64,000 nucleotides of DNA from Comamonadaceae bacterium (GTDB lineage: Bacteria; Pseudomonadota; Gammaproteobacteria; Burkholderiales; Burkholderiaceae_C). Positions 24,888-33,409 of the stretch are shown piece by piece (position 1 is the stretch's first letter; each line of letters begins with the position of its first letter). The stretch spans positions 57,674-121,673 of the forward strand of contig JAAFIW010000013.1 of the NCBI GenBank assembly GCA_013297875.1, in the 5' to 3' direction. Below the pieces are notes generated by a model, which was not told the origin of the DNA, did not search any database, and was given only the letters and a program-made list of their open reading frames with translations. Made by a program: the position numbers and the translations under genes.

Positions 24888-26336
24888 ATGGGTGCCCATG
24901 ATTTGTTGGCTGATGTTCCTGTGTTGCAAGGCGGCTTCGCGCCTGTGATGCAAGAACTCAGCGTCACGTTGACCGATATTCAAGGCCAGGTGCCCACCGA
25001 CCTGAATGGCCTGTATGTGCGCAACGGCCCCAACCGCCGCTTTGAAGCGCCAGGGCGATACCACTGGTTTGATGGTGACGGCATGCTGCACGCCCTTCGC
25101 TTTGACCGGGGCCAGGTGAGCTATCAAAACCGCTGGATTCAAACCGACGGCTTGCGCGAAGAACTGGCTGCCGACCAGGCGCTGTGGCAAGGCATCAAAG
25201 ACCCACCGCGCCAGGGTCGGCCCGATATGCCGCTGAAAAACACCGCCAACACCGATGTGAAGTTTTACGCCGGGCATTTGCTGGCCATGTGGTACCGGGG
25301 CGGCGCGATGTACCAAGTCAACCCCACTGATTTGTCGACCGTGGGCACGCTGACCGTCGACCCGCAAGACCCGTCGCTGGCGCTATCAGCGCACTCCAAG
25401 GTCGATGAGCGCACCGGCGAGCTCTTGTTCTTTGCGTATGGCAACACGCCGCCCTATATGCACTATGGCGTGTTGGACCGCTTGGGCCAGCTGCAAACCT
25501 TGATACCGGTGGCGCTGCCGGGCCCGCGCCTGCCGCACGACATGGCTGTCACCGCCCACTACTCGGTGCTGCACGACCTGCCGCTGTTCAACGATCTGGA
25601 CGCCTTGGCCGCTGGCCGCCAGAAACTCAAATTTCACCACCACCTGCCGACCCGCTTTGCCGTGGTGCCGCGCCACGGCACGGCGGCCCAGATTCGCTGG
25701 TTTGAGGCCAAGCCCACGTATCTGTACCACGTGTCCAACGCCTGGGAAGAAGACGATGGCTGCGGCGGCACAGTGATCGTGATGACCGGCACCCCGTTTC
25801 GCCAGACCACGCCAGAGGCCGACGAACAGCGCCTGCCCAGGCTGCTGGCCACCTTGGAAAACGACTGCGTGTTCTACGAATGGCGCTTGAACCTGCGCAC
25901 CGGCCACACCCATGAGCGCGTGCTGGACGACATCATCAACCAGGAGTTTCCCGTCATCAACAGTGCCTTTCTGGGCCACAAAACCCGCTACGCCTGGAAC
26001 CTGCTGATGGCCCCCAGCCACCGCCCCGAAGAGCCGCGCTTTTGCGGTTATGTGCGCCACGACTTGCTTCAAGGGAACTGCACCACCTACCACGAAGGCC
26101 CCGGCAAATGGTTCAGCGAAGCGTCTTTTGCGCCCAAAGATCAGCCGCAAGAAGAAGACGACGGCTACCTGGTGGGCTTTGTGTGGGACGACCACAGCCA
26201 GGCCTCGTATGTGGTGGTGAGCGACGCGCACGACATCGCCCGTGGCCCGCTGGCCCGCATCAGGCTGCCCCAGCGCGTGCCCAATGGCTTTCACGCTACC
26301 TGGGTCAGCGCGCAGCGGCTGGCGCGGGGGTATTGA
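24888..26336 (+). CDS. Carotenoid oxygenase family protein
   Basis: A 482-residue Fe(II) beta-propeller dioxygenase of the carotenoid/stilbene/lignostilbene cleavage family (RPE65-like). Family motifs are NGLYVRNGPNRRF and GRYHWFDGDGMLHAL. The four iron-coordinating histidines are expected in LSAHSKVD, LPHDMAVT, YHVSNAWEED and GFHATWV. An AAGGAG site lies just before the ATG at 24888. Without carotenoid genes nearby, the substrate may be an apocarotenoid or a lignin-derived stilbene. No export signal. Confidence 0.93.
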   Translation: MGAHDLLADVPVLQGGFAPVMQELSVTLTDIQGQVPTDLNGLYVRNGPNRRFEAPGRYHWFDGDGMLHALRFDRGQVSYQNRWIQTDGLREELAADQALWQGIKDPPRQGRPDMPLKNTANTDVKFYAGHLLAMWYRGGAMYQVNPTDLSTVGTLTVDPQDPSLALSAHSKVDERTGELLFFAYGNTPPYMHYGVLDRLGQLQTLIPVALPGPRLPHDMAVTAHYSVLHDLPLFNDLDALAAGRQKLKFHHHLPTRFAVVPRHGTAAQIRWFEAKPTYLYHVSNAWEEDDGCGGTVIVMTGTPFRQTTPEADEQRLPRLLATLENDCVFYEWRLNLRTGHTHERVLDDIINQEFPVINSAFLGHKTRYAWNLLMAPSHRPEEPRFCGYVRHDLLQGNCTTYHEGPGKWFSEASFAPKDQPQEEDDGYLVGFVWDDHSQASYVVVSDAHDIARGPLARIRLPQRVPNGFHATWVSAQRLARGY

Positions 26337-26441
26337 GGCCTGAATAGACCCAGAGGGTTCGCCATTACGTATTTCCCGCGATAGATTGGCGCGCGCATCG
26401 CTCTACTATGAGCGCTTGTCATTTCCTCACCAGGATCATTC

Positions 26442-27440
26442 ATGAAACCCTTGTTCGCACTCGCGGCCCTTGCGGCCACTGTCAGTTTAATGTCTGCCCC
26501 AGCGCAGGCCCAGGCCTTTCCCGGCGGCAAGCCCGTGTCGTTGGTGGTGCCATTTGCCGCCGGTGGCCCCACCGACCGCGTGGCCCGCGATCTGGCCGAA
26601 GCCATGCGCAAGCAAATGCCAGGCAGCAACTTCGTGGTGGAAAACGCGGCTGGTGCGGGCGGCACGATTGGTGCCAACAAGGTCGCCAAGGCCGCGCCCG
26701 ATGGCTACACGCTGCTGCTGTTTCACATTGGCATGGCCGCTACACCCGCGATGTATCGCAAGCTGACCTACAAGCCGCTGGAAGACTTTGAGTACCTGGG
26801 CTTGATCAATGAAGTGCCCATGACCCTGGTGGGCAAGCCGCAGCTGCCAGCCAACACCTACCGCGACTTTGAAAACTACATCCGCGCCAATGCCGGCAAG
26901 CTCAACCTGGCGCATGCTGGCCTGGGCTCGGCCTCGCACCTGTGTGGTTTGTTGTGGCAGGCAGCCCTCAAAAACGGCGAAGCCATGACCACCATTCCCT
27001 TTGGCGGCACCGCGCCAGCCATGAACGCCCTGGTGGGCGGCCAGGTGGATGTGATGTGTGACCAGACCACCAACACCACTCAGCAAATTGAAGGTGGCCG
27101 CATCAAGGCCTTTGCCGTGACCACCGCCAAACCCCTGTCCAACAACAAAGTGTTGAAGGACTACCCCACCTTGCAAGAGATGGGTTTAAAGGGCTTTAAC
27201 CTGACCATCTGGCACGGCCTGTATGCCCCCAAGGGCACGCCACCGGCTGTGACGGCGGCCCTGAACACAGCACTGAAAGCCGCTTTGAAAGACGCCGACT
27301 TCATCAAGAAACAAGACGGCCTGGGTGCCATTGTGGTGACCGACAACCGAGTCGAACCCGCCAACCACAAAGCCTTTGTGGCCGCCGAAATGACCAAGAT
27401 CAAGACGGCTGTGGACGCCGCCAAGCAGTACGCCGACTGA
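26442..27440 (+). CDS. Bug/TctC-family periplasmic solute-binding protein
   Basis: A 332-residue periplasmic protein of the Bug (TctC) family, the extracytoplasmic receptors greatly expanded in Bordetella, Cupriavidus and Comamonadaceae, which bind carboxylates, nicotinate and related acids. The signal peptide is about 1-25 (ends AQAQA). Visible signatures are VSLVVPFAAGGPTDRVARDLAE, NAAGAGGTIGANKVAKAAPDG and VGGQVDVMCDQTTNTTQQI. No tctAB membrane genes are nearby. A strong terminator follows the stop. Confidence 0.95.
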   Translation: MKPLFALAALAATVSLMSAPAQAQAFPGGKPVSLVVPFAAGGPTDRVARDLAEAMRKQMPGSNFVVENAAGAGGTIGANKVAKAAPDGYTLLLFHIGMAATPAMYRKLTYKPLEDFEYLGLINEVPMTLVGKPQLPANTYRDFENYIRANAGKLNLAHAGLGSASHLCGLLWQAALKNGEAMTTIPFGGTAPAMNALVGGQVDVMCDQTTNTTQQIEGGRIKAFAVTTAKPLSNNKVLKDYPTLQEMGLKGFNLTIWHGLYAPKGTPPAVTAALNTALKAALKDADFIKKQDGLGAIVVTDNRVEPANHKAFVAAEMTKIKTAVDAAKQYAD

Positions 27441-27456
27441 TCACCCATGTGTGAGC

Positions 27457-27486
27457 CTCAAAAACCCTCCGGGCGGGTTTTTGAGG
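27457..27486. terminator. Bidirectional rho-independent terminator
   Basis: CTCAAAAACCC pairs with GGGTTTTTGAG around a short CG-rich loop. It follows the Bug gene and lies at the very end of the convergent ligase gene, whose last residues are encoded by it. Confidence 0.88.
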
Positions 27487-28735
27487 GGGTTTTGTGCATC
27501 GCATCGTCGCGGGCAAATGCCAGGCACAAGCCGCTCAGCAGCATCAGGAACATCGCCTTCTCGTACAGGTGAAAGCCCAGGTCCGTCACCATGGTGGGCA
27601 GCACACACAGCAGCGCGCACACCGGCCAGTATTCGCCGCGCACCACAAAATGCCGGTAGATCAAGCGGGCCAGAAAACCCCAAAAAGCCAGGTAGAAAAG
27701 CAGCGTGGGCAAACCGGCGCTGAACAGCATTTGCACCCAGTCGTTGTGGCTGTGACCCAGGGCAATCTGACCCGCGGCTCGAATCGGCGGATCCAGCACC
27801 ATAAAGCCTTGGCCTGTCCACAAGTACGGGCCGTTCAGGGTATTGATCAGGTAGGCGTTGATGTAAGCCAGGCGAAGGTCAGCGCCACTTTTGCCGCCAT
27901 GAAACAGACCCGCGTACACCAGCGCACCAGCCACCAGCAGCAGTGGCATCAGCCACAACACTCGCCGCAGCTGCCCTTGGCGCGCCTGCTGCGTTGCCAG
28001 CACCAGCAGCCAGGCACCGCTGGCGCCAAACAAGGCGCTACGCGACTGCACGCTGACCGTGGGCAGCAACCACAGCGCCGCCAGTACCAGGTAGCCCCGG
28101 TCACTCAGCCGCGGCCAGCCTGGCATGGCGCGGGCATTCAGCGGGCCGAGCACCAGGTAGGCCATGGGTAAAAACAGCCCCACATAGAAAAAGCATTGGG
28201 CCGACAGGCCGGCAGCCTGGTAGTTCAGCGGCCCGGCCTTGCGGGCCAGCAGCGTCAAATCGTGCCAGCCCACGCGCAGACCCCAGATCGCCTCAACGGG
28301 CATGGCCACCACGTGCCAGATGCACAGCAGCGCAAACACCGCCATCAAGGCGCTGCGTAAAGCCTTGTCGGCCAGCCCCAACGTAAAAAAAGGCAAACAA
28401 AAACCGAGCGTGGCCTGTGCGGGCAGGCTGGTCAGGCTGACCCACACGGCAGCCCATTGCCCTGAAGCGGGCCACACATAGGCCGACTGCGCCACACCGA
28501 GGCTGACGCCCAGCAGAGCCAGAAAAAGCCAGCGCTGATCCAGCAGCAGTTGCCACAAAGCAGACCGTTGCTGCCAGGCAAAAATGACCAGACCCACAGC
28601 GGCCAGCAGCAAAAACAGCCGCCCAGATGGCGGATTGACGGTGGCCCCCGTGATGGCATAAAAAACAAACACTGCCAGCCAGACAGCACCTGGCATTTTT
28701 TGCAGCAGCTCAGGTAACGAAAGTCGAATACTCAT
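27458..28735 (-). CDS. O-antigen ligase-like polytopic membrane protein
   Basis: A 425-residue inner-membrane protein with about ten to twelve predicted hydrophobic segments and the Wzy_C (O-antigen ligase/polymerase, WaaL/PglL-like) hallmark GHSHNDWVQMLFSAGLP in a periplasmic loop near residue 330. Such proteins attach or polymerise surface glycans. The ATG at 28735 is assumed; an earlier in-frame ATG at 28771 is possible and the ribosome site is weak for both. The last residues (TPSKTRPEGF) are read through a terminator hairpin. No other LPS genes are adjacent. Confidence 0.88.
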   Translation of the reverse strand: MSIRLSLPELLQKMPGAVWLAVFVFYAITGATVNPPSGRLFLLLAAVGLVIFAWQQRSALWQLLLDQRWLFLALLGVSLGVAQSAYVWPASGQWAAVWVSLTSLPAQATLGFCLPFFTLGLADKALRSALMAVFALLCIWHVVAMPVEAIWGLRVGWHDLTLLARKAGPLNYQAAGLSAQCFFYVGLFLPMAYLVLGPLNARAMPGWPRLSDRGYLVLAALWLLPTVSVQSRSALFGASGAWLLVLATQQARQGQLRRVLWLMPLLLVAGALVYAGLFHGGKSGADLRLAYINAYLINTLNGPYLWTGQGFMVLDPPIRAAGQIALGHSHNDWVQMLFSAGLPTLLFYLAFWGFLARLIYRHFVVRGEYWPVCALLCVLPTMVTDLGFHLYEKAMFLMLLSGLCLAFARDDAMHKTPSKTRPEGF

Positions 28736-28871
28736 AAGGACACGATTGTCCAGCAGCCGTGTGGGCGGCAACTCCTTTGTCAGGCATGTGCCAACTCAGC
28801 CGCAATAGGGCTGTAGCAGATGGCCTTGCCGCGCCAAGCACGCCCGCTGCAAGGTACAGCGGGAGCGGAAT

Positions 28872-28929
28872 CACTATAAAAATAGTAGCTGCTTGAGCAA
28901 TTAATATCTGGGCTGAAGCCTGTTTTTCA
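28872..28929 (-). repeat. Dispersed 68-bp element
   Basis: The minus strand carries AATTGCTCAAGCAGCTACTA. It lies in the intergenic gap upstream of the AraC gene, so it may contribute to that promoter region. Confidence 0.82.
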
Positions 28930-28941
28930 TCACAAACTGCC

Positions 28942-29805
28942 ATGCAGACACCCCATCACCAGTCCCGCGTCAACGCCAGCCCCTGGCAGGGTATTTTTGG
29001 CACACAGATGGACAGTGCCCGCCACTATGGCCGCCATTGGCATGCCACCTATGGCCTGGGTGTGCTGCAGCGGGGTGCGCAGCGTTCGGCCAGCGGGCGC
29101 GGTCATGTGGTGGCTTATGCGGGCGATGTCATTGCCACCAACCCTGGCGAGGTGCACGATGGCCGGCCGCTGGACGATGCGCCGCGCCGCTGGCGCATGC
29201 TGTACCTGGAGGCGGACGTGTTCGCGTCCTGGATGGCCGATTCGGCTGTGCAGTCGGGTTGTGGCGCGCTGGTTCGCCCTGTTGTGCAAGACCCGCAGCT
29301 GACCACGGCGTTGCAGCAGTTGTTTGCACAAATCGATCGCTGGGATGCGCAGCCCGGTGACAGGCGCTGTGCTGCGCTGGCGTGCGAAGAGGCGTTAGCG
29401 CGCACCTTTGCAGGCTTGCTGCCTGCGCACACCGGTCGCGCCAAAGCCCGCCAGGCCGCAGCCAGTCATGTCAGTCAGGCCCGCGCCAGGCTGGCAGATG
29501 ACCTGCTGAATGCGCCCACATTGACCGAGTTGGCCACGCTGGCGGGGGTCAGCAAATACCAGTTGCTGCGCCAGTTTGAACAAGCCTATGGCTTGCCGCC
29601 GCACGCCTGGCTGTTGCAGCAACGCCTGGAGCAGGCACGCGGCCTGATCCGCAGCGGTCACCGCCTGGCTGATGCCGCCGCAGACAGTGGCTTTGCGGAT
29701 CAAAGCCATATGACGCGGCTGTTTGTCCGCCAGTTTGGCTTCACACCAGGTGCCTGGCAAAAGGCATGGCGGCCTGCAATTTCGTTCAAGACTTTGAAGG
29801 CCTGA
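28942..29805 (+). CDS. AraC-family transcriptional regulator
   Basis: A 287-residue regulator. Residues about 10-150 form an AraC-type cupin sensor domain (HWHATYGLGVLQRGAQR, VIATNPGEVHDGRP). The C-terminal domain (about 185-285) has two helix-turn-helix motifs: LTELATLAGVSKYQLLRQF and LADAAADSGFADQSHMTRLF with GFTPGAW. It is followed 27 bp later by an EamA exporter on the same strand, the usual pairing for regulators of LysE/EamA-type efflux. Ligand unknown. Confidence 0.94.
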   Translation: MQTPHHQSRVNASPWQGIFGTQMDSARHYGRHWHATYGLGVLQRGAQRSASGRGHVVAYAGDVIATNPGEVHDGRPLDDAPRRWRMLYLEADVFASWMADSAVQSGCGALVRPVVQDPQLTTALQQLFAQIDRWDAQPGDRRCAALACEEALARTFAGLLPAHTGRAKARQAAASHVSQARARLADDLLNAPTLTELATLAGVSKYQLLRQFEQAYGLPPHAWLLQQRLEQARGLIRSGHRLADAAADSGFADQSHMTRLFVRQFGFTPGAWQKAWRPAISFKTLKA

Positions 29806-29832
29806 GTCACAACACTGCGGGCTGTTCAACTC

Positions 29833-30738
29833 TTGAAGGCCAGGCTTGTGATCTCCGATTCCCTCAAAGGCCCGTTGCTGTGCAGCGCGGCCATGGTCAC
29901 CGTGGGCAGCACGGTGGTGGTCAGCAAAATCATTGGTGCCGATATGGAGCCGTTTTTAGCCACGGCGCTGCGGCATGCGGCGGCGCTGCCTTTTTTTTTG
30001 CTGCTGATGCACTACACCGGCACCCGCTTGCCCAGGCTCTCCAGCATCGGTTGGCCGGGCGCCGGTGTGCTGGCGCTGCAAGCCGCTGCGGGTAGCGTGG
30101 GCTACACGGTGCTGCTGATTCAGGGCGTGAGCTGGTCCAGTGCGGCAGACGCGGCTGTGGTGGCGGGCACGCTGCCGGCTGTTTCAGCCGTTTTCTCGGC
30201 GCTGTTTCTGCGCGAGCGCATGCGTCTGCGCGTTGTTGCATCCATCGCACTGGCCACCCTGGGCGTGATGGCGGTGGCGCTGTCGCCCGAGGCCGCTGCA
30301 CAAACGCCCACACGGCTGGCTGGCATCGCCTTGGTATTGGCTGCCATTGCGTGCGAAGCGGTATTCATTCTGGGCAACAAACGCCTGGCGCAGCCCTTGC
30401 CTGCCTTGGCCATGTCGACGGTGATGTCAGCCGGTGGCCTGCTGCTGGCAGCCCTGCCCGCGTGGTGGATGAGCGCGGGCTCGCCCTCCAGGCTGACCGG
30501 GGCGGCGGTACTGGGCGTGCTGTATTACGCCTGGGTGCCCACCGTGCTGGGCTTTTGGCTGTGGTACGCCGGCAGCGCCAGAACCACGGGCGCACGGGCG
30601 GCGCTGGCCACCGTGTGGCTGCCCATTGCGGCCTTGTTGCTGTCGGCCTTGGTGCTGGGCGAAGCGATCCGGCCCTGGCAGTGGCTGGGCCTGGGGTGTG
30701 TGGTGGTGGCGATGGTGCTGGCGGCAGGAGAAGGCTAG
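29833..30738 (+). CDS. EamA/DMT-family transporter
   Basis: A 301-residue drug/metabolite transporter with about ten transmembrane helices arranged as two EamA repeats (roughly 15-145 and 160-295). The second shows IALVLAAIACEAVFILGNK and ATVWLPIAALLLSALVLGE, a signature of this family. Likely an exporter of amino acids or metabolites. It lies directly after the AraC gene, which probably controls it. The chosen ATG at 29833 gives a slightly long N-terminus; a later start is possible. Confidence 0.9.
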   Translation: MKARLVISDSLKGPLLCSAAMVTVGSTVVVSKIIGADMEPFLATALRHAAALPFFLLLMHYTGTRLPRLSSIGWPGAGVLALQAAAGSVGYTVLLIQGVSWSSAADAAVVAGTLPAVSAVFSALFLRERMRLRVVASIALATLGVMAVALSPEAAAQTPTRLAGIALVLAAIACEAVFILGNKRLAQPLPALAMSTVMSAGGLLLAALPAWWMSAGSPSRLTGAAVLGVLYYAWVPTVLGFWLWYAGSARTTGARAALATVWLPIAALLLSALVLGEAIRPWQWLGLGCVVVAMVLAAGEG

Positions 30739-30773
30739 GCCGCGCCTATCTGGGGTAAACACCCAATGCCCAG

Positions 30774-30793
30774 TTGGTAACACTCGTTACTAT
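30774..30793. promoter_or_regulatory. Putative operator, related to the palindrome at 37853
   Basis: TTGGTAACACTCGTTACTAT matches 16 of 20 positions of the perfect palindrome at 37853-37872. It ends ten bases before the start codon of the E1 alpha gene, where a bound repressor would block expression. Confidence 0.6.
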
Positions 30794-30802
30794 TTGGGCC
30801 AT

Positions 30803-31813
30803 ATGACAGATCCAGAAACCTTGCTATCGCTGTACCGCTGCATGGTGCGCATCCGCGCGTTTGAGAATGTAGCCGAAGCCGCCAGCCAGGGCGGGGTCAG
30901 CGCCTATGGCAAAGCAGCCGATGGCACGGCTTCTGTGCGCGGGCCACTACATTTGTCCACGGGGCAAGAGGCGGTGCCCGCCGGGGTGTGCGCGCACCTG
31001 ACGCCACAAGACTATTTGACTTCCACCCACCGCGGCCACGGCCACACTTTGGCCAAAGGCGCGGACATGGGCCGCATGATGGCCGAGCTGTTTGGCAAGG
31101 CCACGGGGTTCAACGGCGGCAAAGGCGGCTCCATGCACATTGCTGATTTTTCGGTGGGCATGCTGGGTGCCAATGGCGTGGTGGCGGCCGGGCTGCCGAT
31201 TGCGGTGGGTGCGGCGCATGCGCAGAAGTTGCTCGGCCAGCCGCACATCACCGTATGTTTTTTTGGCGATGGCGCCATCAACCGGGGGCCGTTTTTAGAG
31301 GCCTTGAACTGGGCGCAGGTGTACCAGTTACCGGTGCTGTTTGTCTGTGAAGACAACCGCTGGAGCGCCACCACCGAAAGCGGGGCGATGACGGCGGGCG
31401 AGGGCGCATCGGCCCGGGCGACCAGCATGGGTATTGCGGCCACGCAGGTCGATGGCAACGATGTGTTGGCGGTGCATGCGGCGGCGGGTGAGCTGGTGGC
31501 GCAAGTGCGCGCCGGGGGCGGGCCACGCTTGCTGCATGCCATCACGTATCGCGTGAAAGGTCATGTGTCGGTAGACCCGGCGGCTTATCGAGATCCGGCG
31601 CAGTTAGCGGCTGCCTTGCAAACCGACCCGATTGCACGGGTTCAAGAGCGTTTTAAGGCGCTAGCCCAGGTATCTATTGCTCAAGCAGCTATCGAAAAAG
31701 AAGCAAAGGAAGAAGTGCAAGCGGCGCTGGATGCGGCTGCAGCGGCGCCCTGGCCCGATGCGGCCCAGGCATTTGTGGATGTGCAGACGACCGGAGACGG
31801 CCAATGGTTCTGA
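30803..31813 (+). CDS. Thiamine-dependent 2-oxoacid/acetoin dehydrogenase E1 alpha subunit
   Basis: A 336-residue E1 alpha subunit of the pyruvate/acetoin dehydrogenase type. The thiamine-diphosphate motif is visible as FFGDGAINRGPFLEALNWA followed by LPVLFVCEDN; RGHGHTLAKG and NGGKGGSMHIAD are also typical. The E1 beta gene overlaps its end by ten bases. Residues about 283-302 (LAQVSIAQAAIEKEAKEE) come from a dispersed repeat in frame. No E2 or E3 gene is adjacent; TRAP transporter genes follow. Substrate could be acetoin or a 2-oxoacid. Confidence 0.92.
   Translation: MTDPETLLSLYRCMVRIRAFENVAEAASQGGVSAYGKAADGTASVRGPLHLSTGQEAVPAGVCAHLTPQDYLTSTHRGHGHTLAKGADMGRMMAELFGKATGFNGGKGGSMHIADFSVGMLGANGVVAAGLPIAVGAAHAQKLLGQPHITVCFFGDGAINRGPFLEALNWAQVYQLPVLFVCEDNRWSATTESGAMTAGEGASARATSMGIAATQVDGNDVLAVHAAAGELVAQVRAGGGPRLLHAITYRVKGHVSVDPAAYRDPAQLAAALQTDPIARVQERFKALAQVSIAQAAIEKEAKEEVQAALDAAAAAPWPDAAQAFVDVQTTGDGQWF
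31650..31706 (+). repeat. Dispersed 68-bp element, in frame inside E1 alpha
   Basis: GTTTTAAGGCGCTAGCCCAG is followed by ATTGCTCAAGCAGCTATCG, encoding the AQAAIE peptide near the end of the subunit. Confidence 0.9.
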
Positions 31814-32838
31814 GCGCCGACCTCAGCTACGCCCAGGCAGCCGCGCTGGCCGTACAGCGCGAGATGGATGCCGACCCGCGCGTGGTGGTGATCGGCGAAG
31901 ACGTGGGCCGGGGCGGCATCTTTGGCCAGTACGCCGGTTTGCAGCAGCGCTTTGGTGCGCAGCGGGTGATTGACACGCCGATTTCCGAGGCGGCCATCAT
32001 GGGCGCGGGTGTGGGCATGGCGCTGGCGGGGCTGCGCCCGGTGGTGGAAATGCGGGTGGTGGACTTTGCGCTGTGCGGCATGGACGAGGTGGTCAACCAG
32101 GCCGCCAAAAACCGCTTCATGTTCGGCGGCCAGGGCCGTGTGCCGATGGTCATGCGCATGCCCATTGGCATCTGGGATTCGTCGGCCGCGCAGCATTCGC
32201 AGAGCCTGGAGGCCTGGTTTGCCCACCTGCCCGGCGTGGTGGTGGTGTGCCCCGGCACGCCGCAAGACAACTACAGCCTGCTGCGCGCCGCGCTGCAATG
32301 CGGCGACCCAGTGATTTACATGGAGCACAAAACGCTGTGGCAGCAGCGCGGTGCGGTGGATGAGTCGGTCGTCGTGCCCCTCGGAAAAGCCGCTCAACTG
32401 CGCCATGGCGATCACCTCACCATGGTCAGCTGGAGCCGTCAGGTGCAGGTCTGCGCCCAAGCTTGCGAGGCCTTGGCGGCGCAAGGTGTCTCGGTGGACT
32501 TGCTGGACTTGCGCACCCTGTGGCCCTGGGACCGCACCGCCGTGCTGGAGTCGTGTGCCCGCACGGGCCACTTGCTGGTGGTGCATGAAGCCGTGCAAGT
32601 GGCTGGCTTCGGTGCCGAAATAGCCGCCACCGCCGCCCAGGAAACCGGCTGCCGCATCCGCCGCCTGGGCGCGCCACGCATTCCCGTGGGCTACGCCCCG
32701 GTGCTGGAAGCGCAGGCGCGGGTGGGTGTGCAGGCGGTGGTGGATGGGGCGCTGGCGCTGCTTGAAAACGGGAACCGGACGCAGAGGACGCAAAAGTTAC
32801 GCGAAGGACGCGAAAGAACAACCAAAGCCGATTCATGA
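31804..32838 (+). CDS. Thiamine-dependent dehydrogenase E1 beta subunit
   Basis: A 344-residue E1 beta subunit partnering the gene just upstream. Motifs include VVVIGEDVGRGGIFGQYAGL, DTPISEAAIMGAGVGMALAG and VDLLDLRTLWPWD, all hallmarks of PDH/acetoin dehydrogenase beta chains. Its start lies inside the alpha gene (ten-base overlap), so translation is coupled. The final 20 or so residues (NRTQRTQKLREGRERTTKA) are encoded by an inverted-repeat element, so the native end was probably near ALALLENG. Confidence 0.93.
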   Translation: MVLSADLSYAQAAALAVQREMDADPRVVVIGEDVGRGGIFGQYAGLQQRFGAQRVIDTPISEAAIMGAGVGMALAGLRPVVEMRVVDFALCGMDEVVNQAAKNRFMFGGQGRVPMVMRMPIGIWDSSAAQHSQSLEAWFAHLPGVVVVCPGTPQDNYSLLRAALQCGDPVIYMEHKTLWQQRGAVDESVVVPLGKAAQLRHGDHLTMVSWSRQVQVCAQACEALAAQGVSVDLLDLRTLWPWDRTAVLESCARTGHLLVVHEAVQVAGFGAEIAATAAQETGCRIRRLGAPRIPVGYAPVLEAQARVGVQAVVDGALALLENGNRTQRTQKLREGRERTTKADS

Positions 32839-32903
32839 CTGCACTTATTACTTTTGTGACTTTTTTCGCGTCCTTCGCGCTCCTTCGCGCCCTTCGCGTC
32901 CGG
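32775..32903. repeat. CGCAGAGGACGC inverted-repeat element, copy 2
   Basis: CCGGACGCAGAGGACGC at the left pairs with CCTTCGCGTCCGG-type sequence at the right, with GCGAAGGACGCG inner arms. It spans the end of the E1 beta gene and the gap before dctQ. Confidence 0.85.
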
Positions 32904-32917
32904 TCAAGTTCGCCCCT

Positions 32918-33409
32918 ATGAAAAACGGCAAGCTCGAAGAAGCCCTCTCCGTCCTGTCCATGGCCGCGCTGGTGGTCATCACCTTGCTCAACGTGGTCAC
33001 GCGTTACCTCACCGACCAATCGTTTGCCTGGACGGAAGAGATTTCGGTTTTTCTGATGGTGGTGATGGCGCTGTCAGGTGCCAGCGCGATTGCGCTGCGC
33101 GACAAGCACATTCGCATCGAATTTTTCCTGAACCGCAAAGCAGCGGACGGCGCTGAAGTACCCCGGCGCAGCCTGAAACTGCTGGGTTCACTGGCCACCA
33201 GCGGCGTGTTCATGTTGCTAGCGGCGCTGTTTGTGCGCTGGGTTTGGGACCAATACAGGTTCTCTGAAACCAGCATGGGCCTGGGCGTGCCGCTGTGGTG
33301 GTATGGGGCGGTGCTGCCAGTGCTGTGCGCGGCCATTTCGGTGCGGGCTTTCATGGCGTTTTTGCGCACCCTGCGCGGACAGACAGACCACGTGAGAAAT
33401 CAAGAATGA
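32918..33409 (+). CDS. TRAP transporter small membrane subunit (DctQ-like)
   Basis: A 163-residue membrane protein with four hydrophobic helices and the DctQ family region FAWTEEISVFLMVVMALSGA followed by ALRDKHIRIEFF. DctQ is the small subunit that joins DctM. Start ATG at 32918 follows the repeat element, so its ribosome site is weak. The stop overlaps the dctM ATG (ATGA), and dctP follows, giving a complete dctQMP set driven by a sodium gradient for carboxylate uptake. Confidence 0.94.
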   Translation: MKNGKLEEALSVLSMAALVVITLLNVVTRYLTDQSFAWTEEISVFLMVVMALSGASAIALRDKHIRIEFFLNRKAADGAEVPRRSLKLLGSLATSGVFMLLAALFVRWVWDQYRFSETSMGLGVPLWWYGAVLPVLCAAISVRAFMAFLRTLRGQTDHVRNQE

